Part shown: positions 54,600 through 62,869 of the stretch, one piece after another
Layout of the letters: each line of letters begins with the position of its first letter
Numbering within the stretch: position 1 is the stretch's first letter
Source: Deferribacter desulfuricans SSM1
GTDB lineage: Bacteria; Chrysiogenota; Deferribacteres; Deferribacterales; Deferribacteraceae
DNA length: 64,000 nucleotides
NCBI RefSeq assembly: GCF_000010985.1
Contig: NC_013940.1
Location: 1 to 64,000, forward strand
Reading direction: 5' to 3'
Position numbers and translations under genes: made by a program
Notes under the pieces: generated by a model
Seen by the model: the letters and a program-made list of their open reading frames with translations, nothing else
Told to the model about the DNA's origin: nothing
The model's database searches: none

Positions 54600-54812
54600 A
54601 TGAGTTGGGCTGAATCTATTAAAATTAGAAAAAATGTCAGAAAAAATGTAAATATGTGTAGTAATAAGAAGAAAGCAAAACGTAAATATTTAAAAACTGC
54701 ACGTGATTTTGATAAAAGATATCAACAAAAGTATAAGAATAAAGTATTAGAGTTGTTTGACCTTAATTATGAAACAAATTTTGATACTTATGAAATGGAT
54801 TTTAATAGATAA
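54600..54812 (+). CDS. small basic protein, unknown
   Basis: A 70-residue protein, strongly basic in its first 50 residues (KKKAKRKYLKTARDFDKRYQQK) with an acidic end. AAAAAGGAG precedes the ATG at good spacing, which supports real translation. The charge pattern suggests nucleic-acid binding; no family is recognised. Confidence 0.62.
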   Translation: MSWAESIKIRKNVRKNVNMCSNKKKAKRKYLKTARDFDKRYQQKYKNKVLELFDLNYETNFDTYEMDFNR

Positions 54813-54838
54813 TTATATTTAATTATATATGAAGAATT

Positions 54839-56026
54839 ATGTTAACGGTAATTGATAAAAAAATAACTTCTGATAATTTAATAATAGCTGATAAAATATG
54901 TACTTATATTGATGCGTCTACACATGTAGTTAGATTATATAACTCTTACAGTATTGAATTTTTAGAAGATGACAAAGTTTATAGGGACACATGTTTTATT
55001 ATATCAGGTTTAGGTTCTCAGATTGCTTGCTATTCAGATAGAGAGCTTGTTGGTTCGTTTTATAAAATAAATTCTTTTATCCATTTAGGACTGGAAATAT
55101 TAGGTCTTTATGGTTACGATAAAAAAGAATATGATAAAATTTATACTTATTACAAAACATGGAGAAAATTAAAACAAAATACTAATCCGCTTAATTTAGG
55201 TGAATTGCTTTATGAGTATTATAATAATAAATATGAATTAGAATCATTATCATGGGGTATATCATCGCTTAAACGTTTAATTGAACAAGATGTTTTTAGA
55301 GTAAATCCTAATTTTAAATGTGTTGAATTTTATTCAGATAATTTATTAAATATTAAAGTATTGAAGTACTATAGTGATATTATAAGAAGTGTAGTAAATG
55401 TTAAAAAAAATAATAATAATCAAATAAAAACTGCAACTTCTGTTTATAAAAGTCATTATTATTATTTTAAAGACCACTTTGAAACAATAATGAATAAATT
55501 ACAGATGGGTTTTTTCTTTAAAGATAATGTCTTAGAGCGTCCTCGTAAAGTTAATTATTTAATAGACTACATTGCAAGAGATTTTAATAATAGATCTGAT
55601 AGTTTAGCTAAATTTAGTAATATTATAGGATTATATGCTATTAATAATTATATTTTTAATAATCTTGGACTTTTAGGAAAGTATATTTTACAATATATAA
55701 ATGATGTAAAATGGGATAAAACTATTCTTGATATAATGAAAGATTGTAGAATGAGAAATGAAAGTATTTTTGACAATGATAAATGGTATGACATTTATAA
55801 ACGTAAATATAGTGTTTATACTAAATTAAATAAAGCTATTAGAAATTTTATATATGATAACGAGAATAATATAAGATTAGTAGTTATAAAAACTTTAAAC
55901 AGATTAAATCAACAGAATTTACTAAATATTTTAAACATAGCAACTCATACAAATTGTTGTTTTGATGATATAGATTATTTATTAATTAGTGATAACAATT
56001 ATAACAATGATTTAGATCTAAGATAA
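54839..56026 (+). CDS. unknown protein
   Basis: A 395-residue protein, apparently cytoplasmic. Residues 1-75 are strand-rich (CTYIDASTHVVRLYNSYSIEF, then DTCFIISGLGSQIACYSD); the rest is mainly helical with many Asn, Tyr and Lys. A Cys-Cys pair lies close to the C-terminus (THTNCCFDD). The start ATG has AAGAA upstream, only a weak ribosome binding site. No family is recognised. Confidence 0.62.
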   Translation: MLTVIDKKITSDNLIIADKICTYIDASTHVVRLYNSYSIEFLEDDKVYRDTCFIISGLGSQIACYSDRELVGSFYKINSFIHLGLEILGLYGYDKKEYDKIYTYYKTWRKLKQNTNPLNLGELLYEYYNNKYELESLSWGISSLKRLIEQDVFRVNPNFKCVEFYSDNLLNIKVLKYYSDIIRSVVNVKKNNNNQIKTATSVYKSHYYYFKDHFETIMNKLQMGFFFKDNVLERPRKVNYLIDYIARDFNNRSDSLAKFSNIIGLYAINNYIFNNLGLLGKYILQYINDVKWDKTILDIMKDCRMRNESIFDNDKWYDIYKRKYSVYTKLNKAIRNFIYDNENNIRLVVIKTLNRLNQQNLLNILNIATHTNCCFDDIDYLLISDNNYNNDLDLR

Positions 56027-56028
56027 AT

Positions 56029-56057
56029 TTTAATAATTTAATTATTTTTGTTATATT
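56029..56057 (+). promoter_or_regulatory. extended -10 promoter for TraG-like genes
   Basis: TTTAAT (56029-56034), a 17-bp spacer and TATATT (56052-56057) preceded by TGT. It drives the two large membrane-protein genes. Confidence 0.55.
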
Positions 56058-56097
56058 ATTTTATAGATTATAAATATAATTGAGGGGATTATTTATT

Positions 56098-58455
56098 ATG
56101 AATATTTATATTTATGATTCTTGGTTTAGTTTTGTATATGAAATAGCTCTATATATATCTGATAGTATTTATTCATTTTTTGGCTCTGATTTTCTTTTTA
56201 TTGCATCGATGTTTCTTATGTTTGTAATGCTTAATGTTGCAGTCAGATATGTTACGTTAACTGCATCTACAAATGGTCCTGGATTGAGGGAATTTTTTGA
56301 TAACTTAATGAAAAAAGATTTAATATATAAGTTAATATTAGGTGGTGTTTTATTTGCTATTACTTTATTACCGGTAAAAGTAAATGTTATATATTCGGGA
56401 AACAAGTTAATTCCAGCAGATGTTATTAATCTTGCTATGAAAGATTTATTTACTTCTTTAACTAGTAGTTCTGATTCGACTGGTACATCAACTTCAAGTA
56501 AAACTACTTTTGCTGATGCTTCCTTTACTAGCACACACAAGTTACCATGGGTAATAGCAATATCAGCTTATACTATAGATGAATTTTTATTTGGTAAATA
56601 TGGTATTTTACAAAATACAATGAAACCTTTTTATGAAAAATATAAAAATGATACATCTGCAATTATTAATTCATACATAGATTTTAAAAAAGAATCAGAT
56701 ACAGTAATTCAATTAACTGATGGAATTTTTAATAAAGAAGTAGATGTCTTTAAAAAGATACCTACATATTATGTGGAAACATTTAATGTATTTAATAATA
56801 TAAAACTAAAAAATAGTAGTAGTAAGATACAAAAAGACATAGAAAAACTTATAATAATACTATCAGGTTTACAGGCGGGTTATACTAAAGAAACTATGGC
56901 TATTATAGATAAATTAATTAATACAGATGATATATCTAGTGTTTTAAATGATCCTGACGTAATTAAATTTTATAATACTATGATTAAAACATTTAATATT
57001 GAATTAGAAACAGAAGGTGATGTTACAACTATTATACGTAAAAAATCTACCCCTTATACAGCTAATTCTTCAGATGCTGCTGGATTAACTATAGATAGGC
57101 AACTATTTTTAAGTTTTTTATATAATAGTCTTAATCAAAAAAATACTGGTCCGGATGATATATTTTTTAATACATTTTACAAGTCGTTAGCACTAATATA
57201 TTTAACAGGTTTAAACAATACAACCGACAATGTATTACAAACATTAAAAGATAAATATGAAACAGTAATAGCTTGTGTAGAAAAGAAAGAAACAAACTGT
57301 GATGCTGTAACACTAGATATGAACAGTTTTTTAAAAGATATAGCTACTACTCGTTATTCAAATTCTTCGGATGATATTGTTTTAAAAAATATAACTGATG
57401 AATATGAATATTTATTATTAATAATAAATAATAATGAATTATTAAATATACCTTTTGTCAGTAAACTTGCTGCTAAGTTATATACTTCATTAGAAAAAGA
57501 TATATCAAATTTTAATGATAATTATATAGTTAAGTTAAGTCAATTAAGAAGCAAAATAGCAAATATGGATGGGGCATATAATTTATCAGCAGTTGTGACT
57601 TATATTGACAGTTTATTACAATTTTTTAATAAATCTTATTCTGTTTATAATGATGTCTTAAATAATTATAAATATTATCATGATAATGCTTTAACTCTCA
57701 AATCTGAAGAGTATTTTGATGATATTATTAATTCCGGAAGTATTTTTAAAGTAATGAAATTATTAGATAGTGACGGATTATCATTAAAAGGTACAGCAGC
57801 ACTTATATTTAGGGCTTTAGCATGGTTTTTATCATGGGCTATTTTGATATTTTCATACTTAGGTTTACTTTATTTTTTAGTTATTAGAGCAATAAATTTT
57901 TTGGTGTATGTAGTATTGTGGTTTATGTACTTTTTTAAAGCTTTTATATTATCAGATATTAGAATTTTAAAATCACTAATTATAGATTGGATTACTTTTA
58001 GAGCTTATGATGTTGCATTAGTAGTAGGTATAGCATTTTCTTATGCTTTTCAGATTTTGTTGTATACTTTAATAAGTTATGGTCAATATTTATTAACAAG
58101 TAATAGTGCACGTAGTGTAATGGTAAATTTAGTTTTAGCTTTATGTGTATTCTTGAATCTTCAGATAATGAGATTTGTATATCAAAATATTGGACGTATA
58201 GTTGCTCAGTCTGACAATGTATTTGCTGATAGTTTAAAGAGGGTAATTGATACTGGTGTTGCAGGTGTAGGTGCTGTTACCAGCGTATTAGGTGGTGTAA
58301 TTGGATTAAGTCAGACACTTGGTGGTTTATTTGGTAGAGAAAGTGTAGTAGGGAAAACAGTAAGTAAAACATCTGAAGTATCTCAACAGAACATAGCTAG
58401 TAATCCTAATGTAAAAGAACAAGTTAACACGAAAGATAAACTTAAACGAGATTAA
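56098..58455 (+). CDS. TraG-N/VirB6-like polytopic membrane protein 1
   Basis: A 785-residue protein; the ATG at 56098 is chosen because GAGGGG (56082-56087) lies about ten bases upstream. Two N-terminal membrane segments (about 12-50 and 80-100) are followed by a long, mostly helical periplasmic region (about 105-565), then four or five spans (about 570-705) and a Gly/Ser/Val-rich tail. This layout is that of the TraG N-terminal half or VirB6/TrbL, inner-membrane channel parts of conjugation machines that also act in mating-pair stabilisation. The next gene encodes a paralogue with the same start motif (Y-D-x-W-F). Confidence 0.68.
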   Translation: MNIYIYDSWFSFVYEIALYISDSIYSFFGSDFLFIASMFLMFVMLNVAVRYVTLTASTNGPGLREFFDNLMKKDLIYKLILGGVLFAITLLPVKVNVIYSGNKLIPADVINLAMKDLFTSLTSSSDSTGTSTSSKTTFADASFTSTHKLPWVIAISAYTIDEFLFGKYGILQNTMKPFYEKYKNDTSAIINSYIDFKKESDTVIQLTDGIFNKEVDVFKKIPTYYVETFNVFNNIKLKNSSSKIQKDIEKLIIILSGLQAGYTKETMAIIDKLINTDDISSVLNDPDVIKFYNTMIKTFNIELETEGDVTTIIRKKSTPYTANSSDAAGLTIDRQLFLSFLYNSLNQKNTGPDDIFFNTFYKSLALIYLTGLNNTTDNVLQTLKDKYETVIACVEKKETNCDAVTLDMNSFLKDIATTRYSNSSDDIVLKNITDEYEYLLLIINNNELLNIPFVSKLAAKLYTSLEKDISNFNDNYIVKLSQLRSKIANMDGAYNLSAVVTYIDSLLQFFNKSYSVYNDVLNNYKYYHDNALTLKSEEYFDDIINSGSIFKVMKLLDSDGLSLKGTAALIFRALAWFLSWAILIFSYLGLLYFLVIRAINFLVYVVLWFMYFFKAFILSDIRILKSLIIDWITFRAYDVALVVGIAFSYAFQILLYTLISYGQYLLTSNSARSVMVNLVLALCVFLNLQIMRFVYQNIGRIVAQSDNVFADSLKRVIDTGVAGVGAVTSVLGGVIGLSQTLGGLFGRESVVGKTVSKTSEVSQQNIASNPNVKEQVNTKDKLKRD

Positions 58456-58475
58456 TAAAATTAGAGGTATTAAAA

Positions 58476-60962
58476 ATGTTATCATTTGAGTTTACTATTC
58501 CAATACATATTTATGACAACTGGTTTGGATTTTTATATACATTTAGTTTAGCTCTTTGTGAGACTATTTATAAATATTTAACTGGTGGTTATAGTGCAAT
58601 TACTATAGCTACAATATCATTTTTTTTAGCGTTTTTAAATCCTTATCTTAGGTATATTACAAACTTTAGTGTTGTTTTTGGTAAAGATGCTGTTGGTATA
58701 AAAGAGTATGTAGATACAGTAATTAAACGTGATTTTTACATGAAAATATTTATTTCAGGTATTTTACTTGCATTATTATTAGCACCTGTAAAAATACAAT
58801 TAGTTACAAATAATTCATTATTAGTGCCGAAAGAAGTATTTCAAAAATATATTCAAAGTTTGGATATTAACGAATTTGATAAATATATAGATACAAGCGA
58901 TAATGAGTTTCAGTTACCTGTAATAATAGGTCTAGCTGTTTCAATTGTAGACACTGCCTTTAAAGCAGTAACTGGAACGCTTACAAGTTTAACAGGAACA
59001 ACTGATTTTACTAATTTAAATGTTGATATTATACAGAAATTTATGGATAGCTGGGATTTGAAAGATGCTGAGGATTCTATCCCTAACAAGATGGTATCGC
59101 ATTTGTACACATTAAAAGTGGATCCACCGAAATCTTATGTAGTTGATGTTAAGGCAAATGAAGATGTAAACAATTTAGATTACAGTTTAGCACTTTATTC
59201 AATTGTATTAAAATCATTGTATGGAATGGAGTATAAAGGTTCTATTGATTATTTATCATCTACAGATAATAAATTATATTTAGAATTTATTAATAACTTA
59301 ATGAGAATTTTTAGTGGTAAAGAAAAGAAGTTTAATTCGTATTTAAATTCAGGTGATCCAAATATAGATATTAAAATTAAATATAATACTGCTAATAATA
59401 TGTTTAATGAGGGTTATCAAACAGTTAGTTCGCTTGAAAATTTCTTATTAACACACCCAGAAGTAACAAAAGCTTTAACGCTTATGTTAAGTTGGTATAA
59501 AGTTAAATACAGTACTCTAGGTATATCATATAATTGGGCTTTAGCGAGTCAAAAAAAGATATATGATTTTAATAATTTAAAAGCAGTGATTAAGACTTTT
59601 GATAAAGATCTGGATAATAAAAAATTGCACCGAATTGTAGAGTTTATTTTTACCAGCAGTTCATCACCATATCAAAAATTACAAGATTTATTAGAAGACG
59701 GTGATAAAATACCAGTAAATACATTTACCGATAGTGCAACTGCATATGAATATTACAATACATTGGAAAAAGTATTAAAATATCAAAGAGATGAATTACA
59801 AGATGTTTTAGTTATAATGGATAATTACAGACGTTTATATCTTGGTATTATGTATGCATTAGATAATAATATTGATATGTTGGATAATTTAATTAATACT
59901 ACTAAAGATAGTACAGTAAAAGAAGTTTTAAAATATATTAAAACTAATAAAAATTTAGCAAAACTGGTACGATCTGAAGAAAGTAATTACATTAAGCGTG
60001 TAGCATTATTTTATACAAATTTGTATACTAAAGTAAATGGTTTTTTAAATTCTATTAATTTTAATTTAAGTAATATAGAATCAGTAAAATCATTGTACGA
60101 AAAAATTTTAGCTGAAGCTAATGCAGAAGGAGTAGATGTTAAAACAGTATTAAAAGACAGAAAAGAAGATTTTGTATTGTTTAGATTATTAAATATACCA
60201 GTTAATACTGTTAACGAAGAAGTCAAAGAACCTGGTATTAAAGATAAATTTCTTAGTAAGGCTGGTTTAATAACAAAAGAAGGGTTTATATATGCTTTAG
60301 TTGTTTTATTTTTCTATATTTTTTGTATTTTTACTATATTTCTTTTTATAATGTATTTAATTCAAAGATTTATAGCTTTTGTATTATATTTTATATTATC
60401 ACCACTTTATTTTATTAAAGCTATAGTGACACAAACTTTTAATCAAACTTTAACTGCTTATTTTGCAAGCTGGATAAATTTTCGAGCTTTTGATTTTGGT
60501 TTATTAATTGGCTTCATATTCTTAAAATTAGTAATAAAAATAGTTAATACATTTTCATTATATTTGGTTTATATATATCAGTCTAATTTGTTAGGAATAA
60601 AATTAGCATTTATGTCTATACTTGTATTAAGTATGTTTATATGTATTCAGGTTATGAAATTTATTTATTTGAAGATAACAAGGATAGTTAATAACAAATT
60701 TGATGTAGTAGCTGAGAGTCTCGCTAAAGTGAGTGACATGGCACTTGGACAAGCAATGGCATTAGCTAGTGCAGGTGTTGGTTTAGCTAAAACTGCATCC
60801 AGTCTTGGTTTTAAAGGTTTAGGTGGTTTAATTAATACAGTAGCTCCTGGAGTTGGTTCTATAGTATCAAAAGCTGGTTCTGCTGCTTCAGGTGCAGCTG
60901 GTGAAGTAGGTAAACAGGCAGTAGATGCTGCACAGAAATTAAATAATGAAAATAATAATTAA
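58476..60962 (+). CDS. TraG-N/VirB6-like polytopic membrane protein 2
   Basis: A 828-residue paralogue of the preceding protein, 20 bases downstream: it shares IYDNWFGFLY at the start, APVKIQLVTNNSLLVP after the N-terminal spans, a long helical periplasmic region (about 130-590), a cluster of spans (about 598-740) containing YFASWINFRAFDFGLLIGF (compare IDWITFRAYDVALVVGIAF in the first), and a Gly/Ala-rich tail. Two tandem VirB6/TraG-like proteins suggest a hetero-oligomeric channel or division of labour (transfer versus entry exclusion). Confidence 0.68.
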   Translation: MLSFEFTIPIHIYDNWFGFLYTFSLALCETIYKYLTGGYSAITIATISFFLAFLNPYLRYITNFSVVFGKDAVGIKEYVDTVIKRDFYMKIFISGILLALLLAPVKIQLVTNNSLLVPKEVFQKYIQSLDINEFDKYIDTSDNEFQLPVIIGLAVSIVDTAFKAVTGTLTSLTGTTDFTNLNVDIIQKFMDSWDLKDAEDSIPNKMVSHLYTLKVDPPKSYVVDVKANEDVNNLDYSLALYSIVLKSLYGMEYKGSIDYLSSTDNKLYLEFINNLMRIFSGKEKKFNSYLNSGDPNIDIKIKYNTANNMFNEGYQTVSSLENFLLTHPEVTKALTLMLSWYKVKYSTLGISYNWALASQKKIYDFNNLKAVIKTFDKDLDNKKLHRIVEFIFTSSSSPYQKLQDLLEDGDKIPVNTFTDSATAYEYYNTLEKVLKYQRDELQDVLVIMDNYRRLYLGIMYALDNNIDMLDNLINTTKDSTVKEVLKYIKTNKNLAKLVRSEESNYIKRVALFYTNLYTKVNGFLNSINFNLSNIESVKSLYEKILAEANAEGVDVKTVLKDRKEDFVLFRLLNIPVNTVNEEVKEPGIKDKFLSKAGLITKEGFIYALVVLFFYIFCIFTIFLFIMYLIQRFIAFVLYFILSPLYFIKAIVTQTFNQTLTAYFASWINFRAFDFGLLIGFIFLKLVIKIVNTFSLYLVYIYQSNLLGIKLAFMSILVLSMFICIQVMKFIYLKITRIVNNKFDVVAESLAKVSDMALGQAMALASAGVGLAKTASSLGFKGLGGLINTVAPGVGSIVSKAGSAASGAAGEVGKQAVDAAQKLNNENNN

Positions 60963-61018
60963 TATTAGTATATAATTTTATATAAATTTTATATAAAATT
61001 TATAAATTAATATTTTTT

Positions 61019-61048
61019 TTTAAAAAAAATAAAAAAATTTGTTATATA
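61019..61048 (+). promoter_or_regulatory. extended -10 promoter for DUF4402 gene
   Basis: TTTAAA (61019-61024), an 18-bp spacer and TATATA (61043-61048) preceded by TGT. It is followed by a strong GGAGGT site at 61086-61091. Confidence 0.6.
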
Positions 61049-61098
61049 ATAATTACAGACACACATTAATATATAATAATAATATGGAGGTATGACCA

Positions 61099-61548
61099 AT
61101 GAAGAAATTTGCAAAAGTACTTACTTTAGCTATGGTAATGTCTGTTTTAGCAACTGCGGCATTTGCTGCATCAGCTACTGGTACTGCAACACTTGATGTT
61201 ATTCAAGCTCTTACTATTACCAAAAATCAAGATTTGAATCTTGGGCAAGTAGTTCAAGGTGATGCTACTGGTGCAACTGTAGCCACAACTGACGCTAATG
61301 CTGCTAGTTTTACTGTAACTGGACAAGCTAATGCTGCACTATCTGTAACAGTAGATTCTTCAGTTACTCTTGATGATGGTTCAGGTAATACTATTAATGT
61401 TTCTTTAACAAATGATGCTACATCACCAGCACTTGATGCAACTGGTTCATACACTTTTCATGTAGGTGGTTCTACTGGTCCAATTGCTTCTTCACAACCA
61501 GTTGGAACATATACTGGTACATTTAATGTTACTGTAGATTATCAATAA
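61099..61548 (+). CDS. DUF4402 pilin-like surface protein
   Basis: A 149-residue exported protein: signal peptide 1-23 (ending AAFA), then an Ala/Thr/Gly-rich beta domain with the DUF4402 pattern (LTITKNQDLNLGQV near the start, ending YTGTFNVTVDYQ). The C-terminal hydrophobic strand is typical of chaperone-usher-type or spore-coat-U-like subunits. Strong GGAGGT RBS, own promoter, downstream terminator and biased codon use suggest an abundant protein. A chaperone-like gene follows at 62072, so it is probably a fibre subunit of an archaic-type pilus. Confidence 0.85.
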   Translation: MKKFAKVLTLAMVMSVLATAAFAASATGTATLDVIQALTITKNQDLNLGQVVQGDATGATVATTDANAASFTVTGQANAALSVTVDSSVTLDDGSGNTINVSLTNDATSPALDATGSYTFHVGGSTGPIASSQPVGTYTGTFNVTVDYQ

Positions 61549-61581
61549 TATAATAATTATAAACTATTATAATCTTTATTA

Positions 61582-61608
61582 GCCCTGCAAAATGCAGGGT
61601 TATTTTTT
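61582..61608 (+). terminator. rho-independent terminator
   Basis: CCCTGCA (61583-61589), loop AAA, TGCAGGG (61593-61599), then a T run to 61608. It ends the DUF4402 transcript; a new promoter follows directly. Confidence 0.85.
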
Positions 61609-61629
61609 TAATATTTTTTGGTATATATT

Positions 61630-61658
61630 TTTAAAAATTGAGAATAATTTGTTATATA
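61630..61658 (+). promoter_or_regulatory. extended -10 promoter, leaderless start
   Basis: TTTAAA (61630-61635), a 17-bp spacer and TATATA (61653-61658) preceded by TGT. The ATG at 61665 follows the -10 by six bases, so the mRNA would be leaderless. Confidence 0.6.
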
Positions 61659-61664
61659 TAAAAT

Positions 61665-62033
61665 ATGATTAAAAAAATATTAAAACAATTATTATTAATA
61701 TTATTAGTAGTTGTTATACAGCGTAGTTTATATTATAGAGTTCTTGTAGGAACAAGTTTTGATATTAGTCCTGCAAGTGCTGATTCTTTTCTTATTCATG
61801 TATATGATGGTACTCCAAATGGAACAGTTTATATTGATATACCTAAATTTGTAAGATTTTATTCAAATGGAAAACCTATAGTTTTTTGTAATACAATATC
61901 ATCTGTAGATACAAGTACTAACTTAGATTCTAAAGGGGAGTTGTTTTTTACGGTTGGATTATCATGTAAATTTGTAGATAAAACTTTTTCTGGTATTTTA
62001 AGTAGTAACTTAACTGTAGATGTAACTGAATAA
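61665..62033 (+). CDS. second small exported pilin-like protein
   Basis: A 122-residue protein with an N-terminal hydrophobic signal (about 5-19), then a beta-rich domain (FDISPASADSFLIHVYDG, ending SSNLTVDVTE) whose final hydrophobic strand resembles the DUF4402/spore-coat-U class. Two cysteines (FCNTIS and LSCKFV) could form a disulfide. There is no ribosome binding site, and the promoter -10 ends six bases before the ATG. It is probably a minor subunit encoded between the major subunit and the chaperone. Confidence 0.65.
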   Translation: MIKKILKQLLLILLVVVIQRSLYYRVLVGTSFDISPASADSFLIHVYDGTPNGTVYIDIPKFVRFYSNGKPIVFCNTISSVDTSTNLDSKGELFFTVGLSCKFVDKTFSGILSSNLTVDVTE

Positions 62034-62071
62034 ATATACACAAATATAAAAAACAAAGGAGGTATTTTAAA

Positions 62072-62393
62072 ATGTTTAAACATGTAAAATTTAACACAAT
62101 TAAAATTAGTAGAAAAAATATTTTAAGTTTTTTATTAATGTTTTTATTTTTTGTTTTCTTAGATAATAGTTTTGCTTTTGCATTTGTACGTGTTTATCCT
62201 CAATTGATTACTTTTGATTTAGACAAAAAGCAGACTACTTTTGCTGTAACATTAGAAAATGCAGGAAGTACAAATGAAACATATAAACTGTATATTGGTT
62301 TTTCTTATATAAATGATGAAGGTAAAGTTGTAGAAATAAAAGAAATAAGTAAAGTAGATAAATATGATCTGTCACTTAAGAAATCTCTTTTAT
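62072..62393 (+). pseudogene. pilus chaperone-like protein, interrupted by IS copy 5
   Basis: 107 codons plus one base run to the IS junction. A signal peptide (about 17-36, ending AFAF) precedes an immunoglobulin-like domain start (VRVYPQLITFDLDKKQTTFAV, LENAGSTNETYKLYI), matching the first strands of periplasmic chaperones of chaperone-usher systems. AAAGGAGG lies upstream. The insertion adds ten foreign residues and a stop. The rest of the gene lies beyond the right edge of the window, after the element. Confidence 0.65.
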
Positions 62394-62421
62394 CCCTCCA
62401 CCACCCACAAGACACATTCTT

Positions 62422-62847
62422 TTAGGTAGGTGATGTAGTGGGTGTCTTCTGGGTTTCAATATATTGTTTGATAACCTCAAGCGGAGCTCCACCACAGGAA
62501 CCTGCAAAATAGCTTGGAGACCATAAAGCGTTTTTCCAGTAATACTGCCTTAATTCAGGATGGATTTGTTTTAGCTTTCTGGAAGAAACACCTTTTAGCG
62601 AATTTACCAGTTTTGAGACTGCCACCTTTGGCGGATAGTTTACAAGCAAATGGACATGGTCGCTTTCTCCATTTAATTCTATCAGTTCTGCCTCAAAATC
62701 TTGACAGACTTTGGCGAAGATTTCCTTTAAGGTTTCTAAGTGTTTCTTTTGAAATACGCTCTTTCTGTATTTAGTTACAAAGACCAAATGCACATGCAGA
62801 AGAAAAACACAATGCCTACCAGTTCTAATTTTACTTGACTTTTCCAT
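62422..62847 (-). CDS. tnpA: IS200/IS605 transposase TnpA, copy 5
   Basis: The protein is identical to the TnpA encoded at 549-974; the HUH motif and catalytic tyrosine are intact. Confidence 0.93.
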   Translation of the reverse strand: MEKSSKIRTGRHCVFLLHVHLVFVTKYRKSVFQKKHLETLKEIFAKVCQDFEAELIELNGESDHVHLLVNYPPKVAVSKLVNSLKGVSSRKLKQIHPELRQYYWKNALWSPSYFAGSCGGAPLEVIKQYIETQKTPTTSPT

Positions 62848-62869
62848 AGACCAATACTATAATATAACA

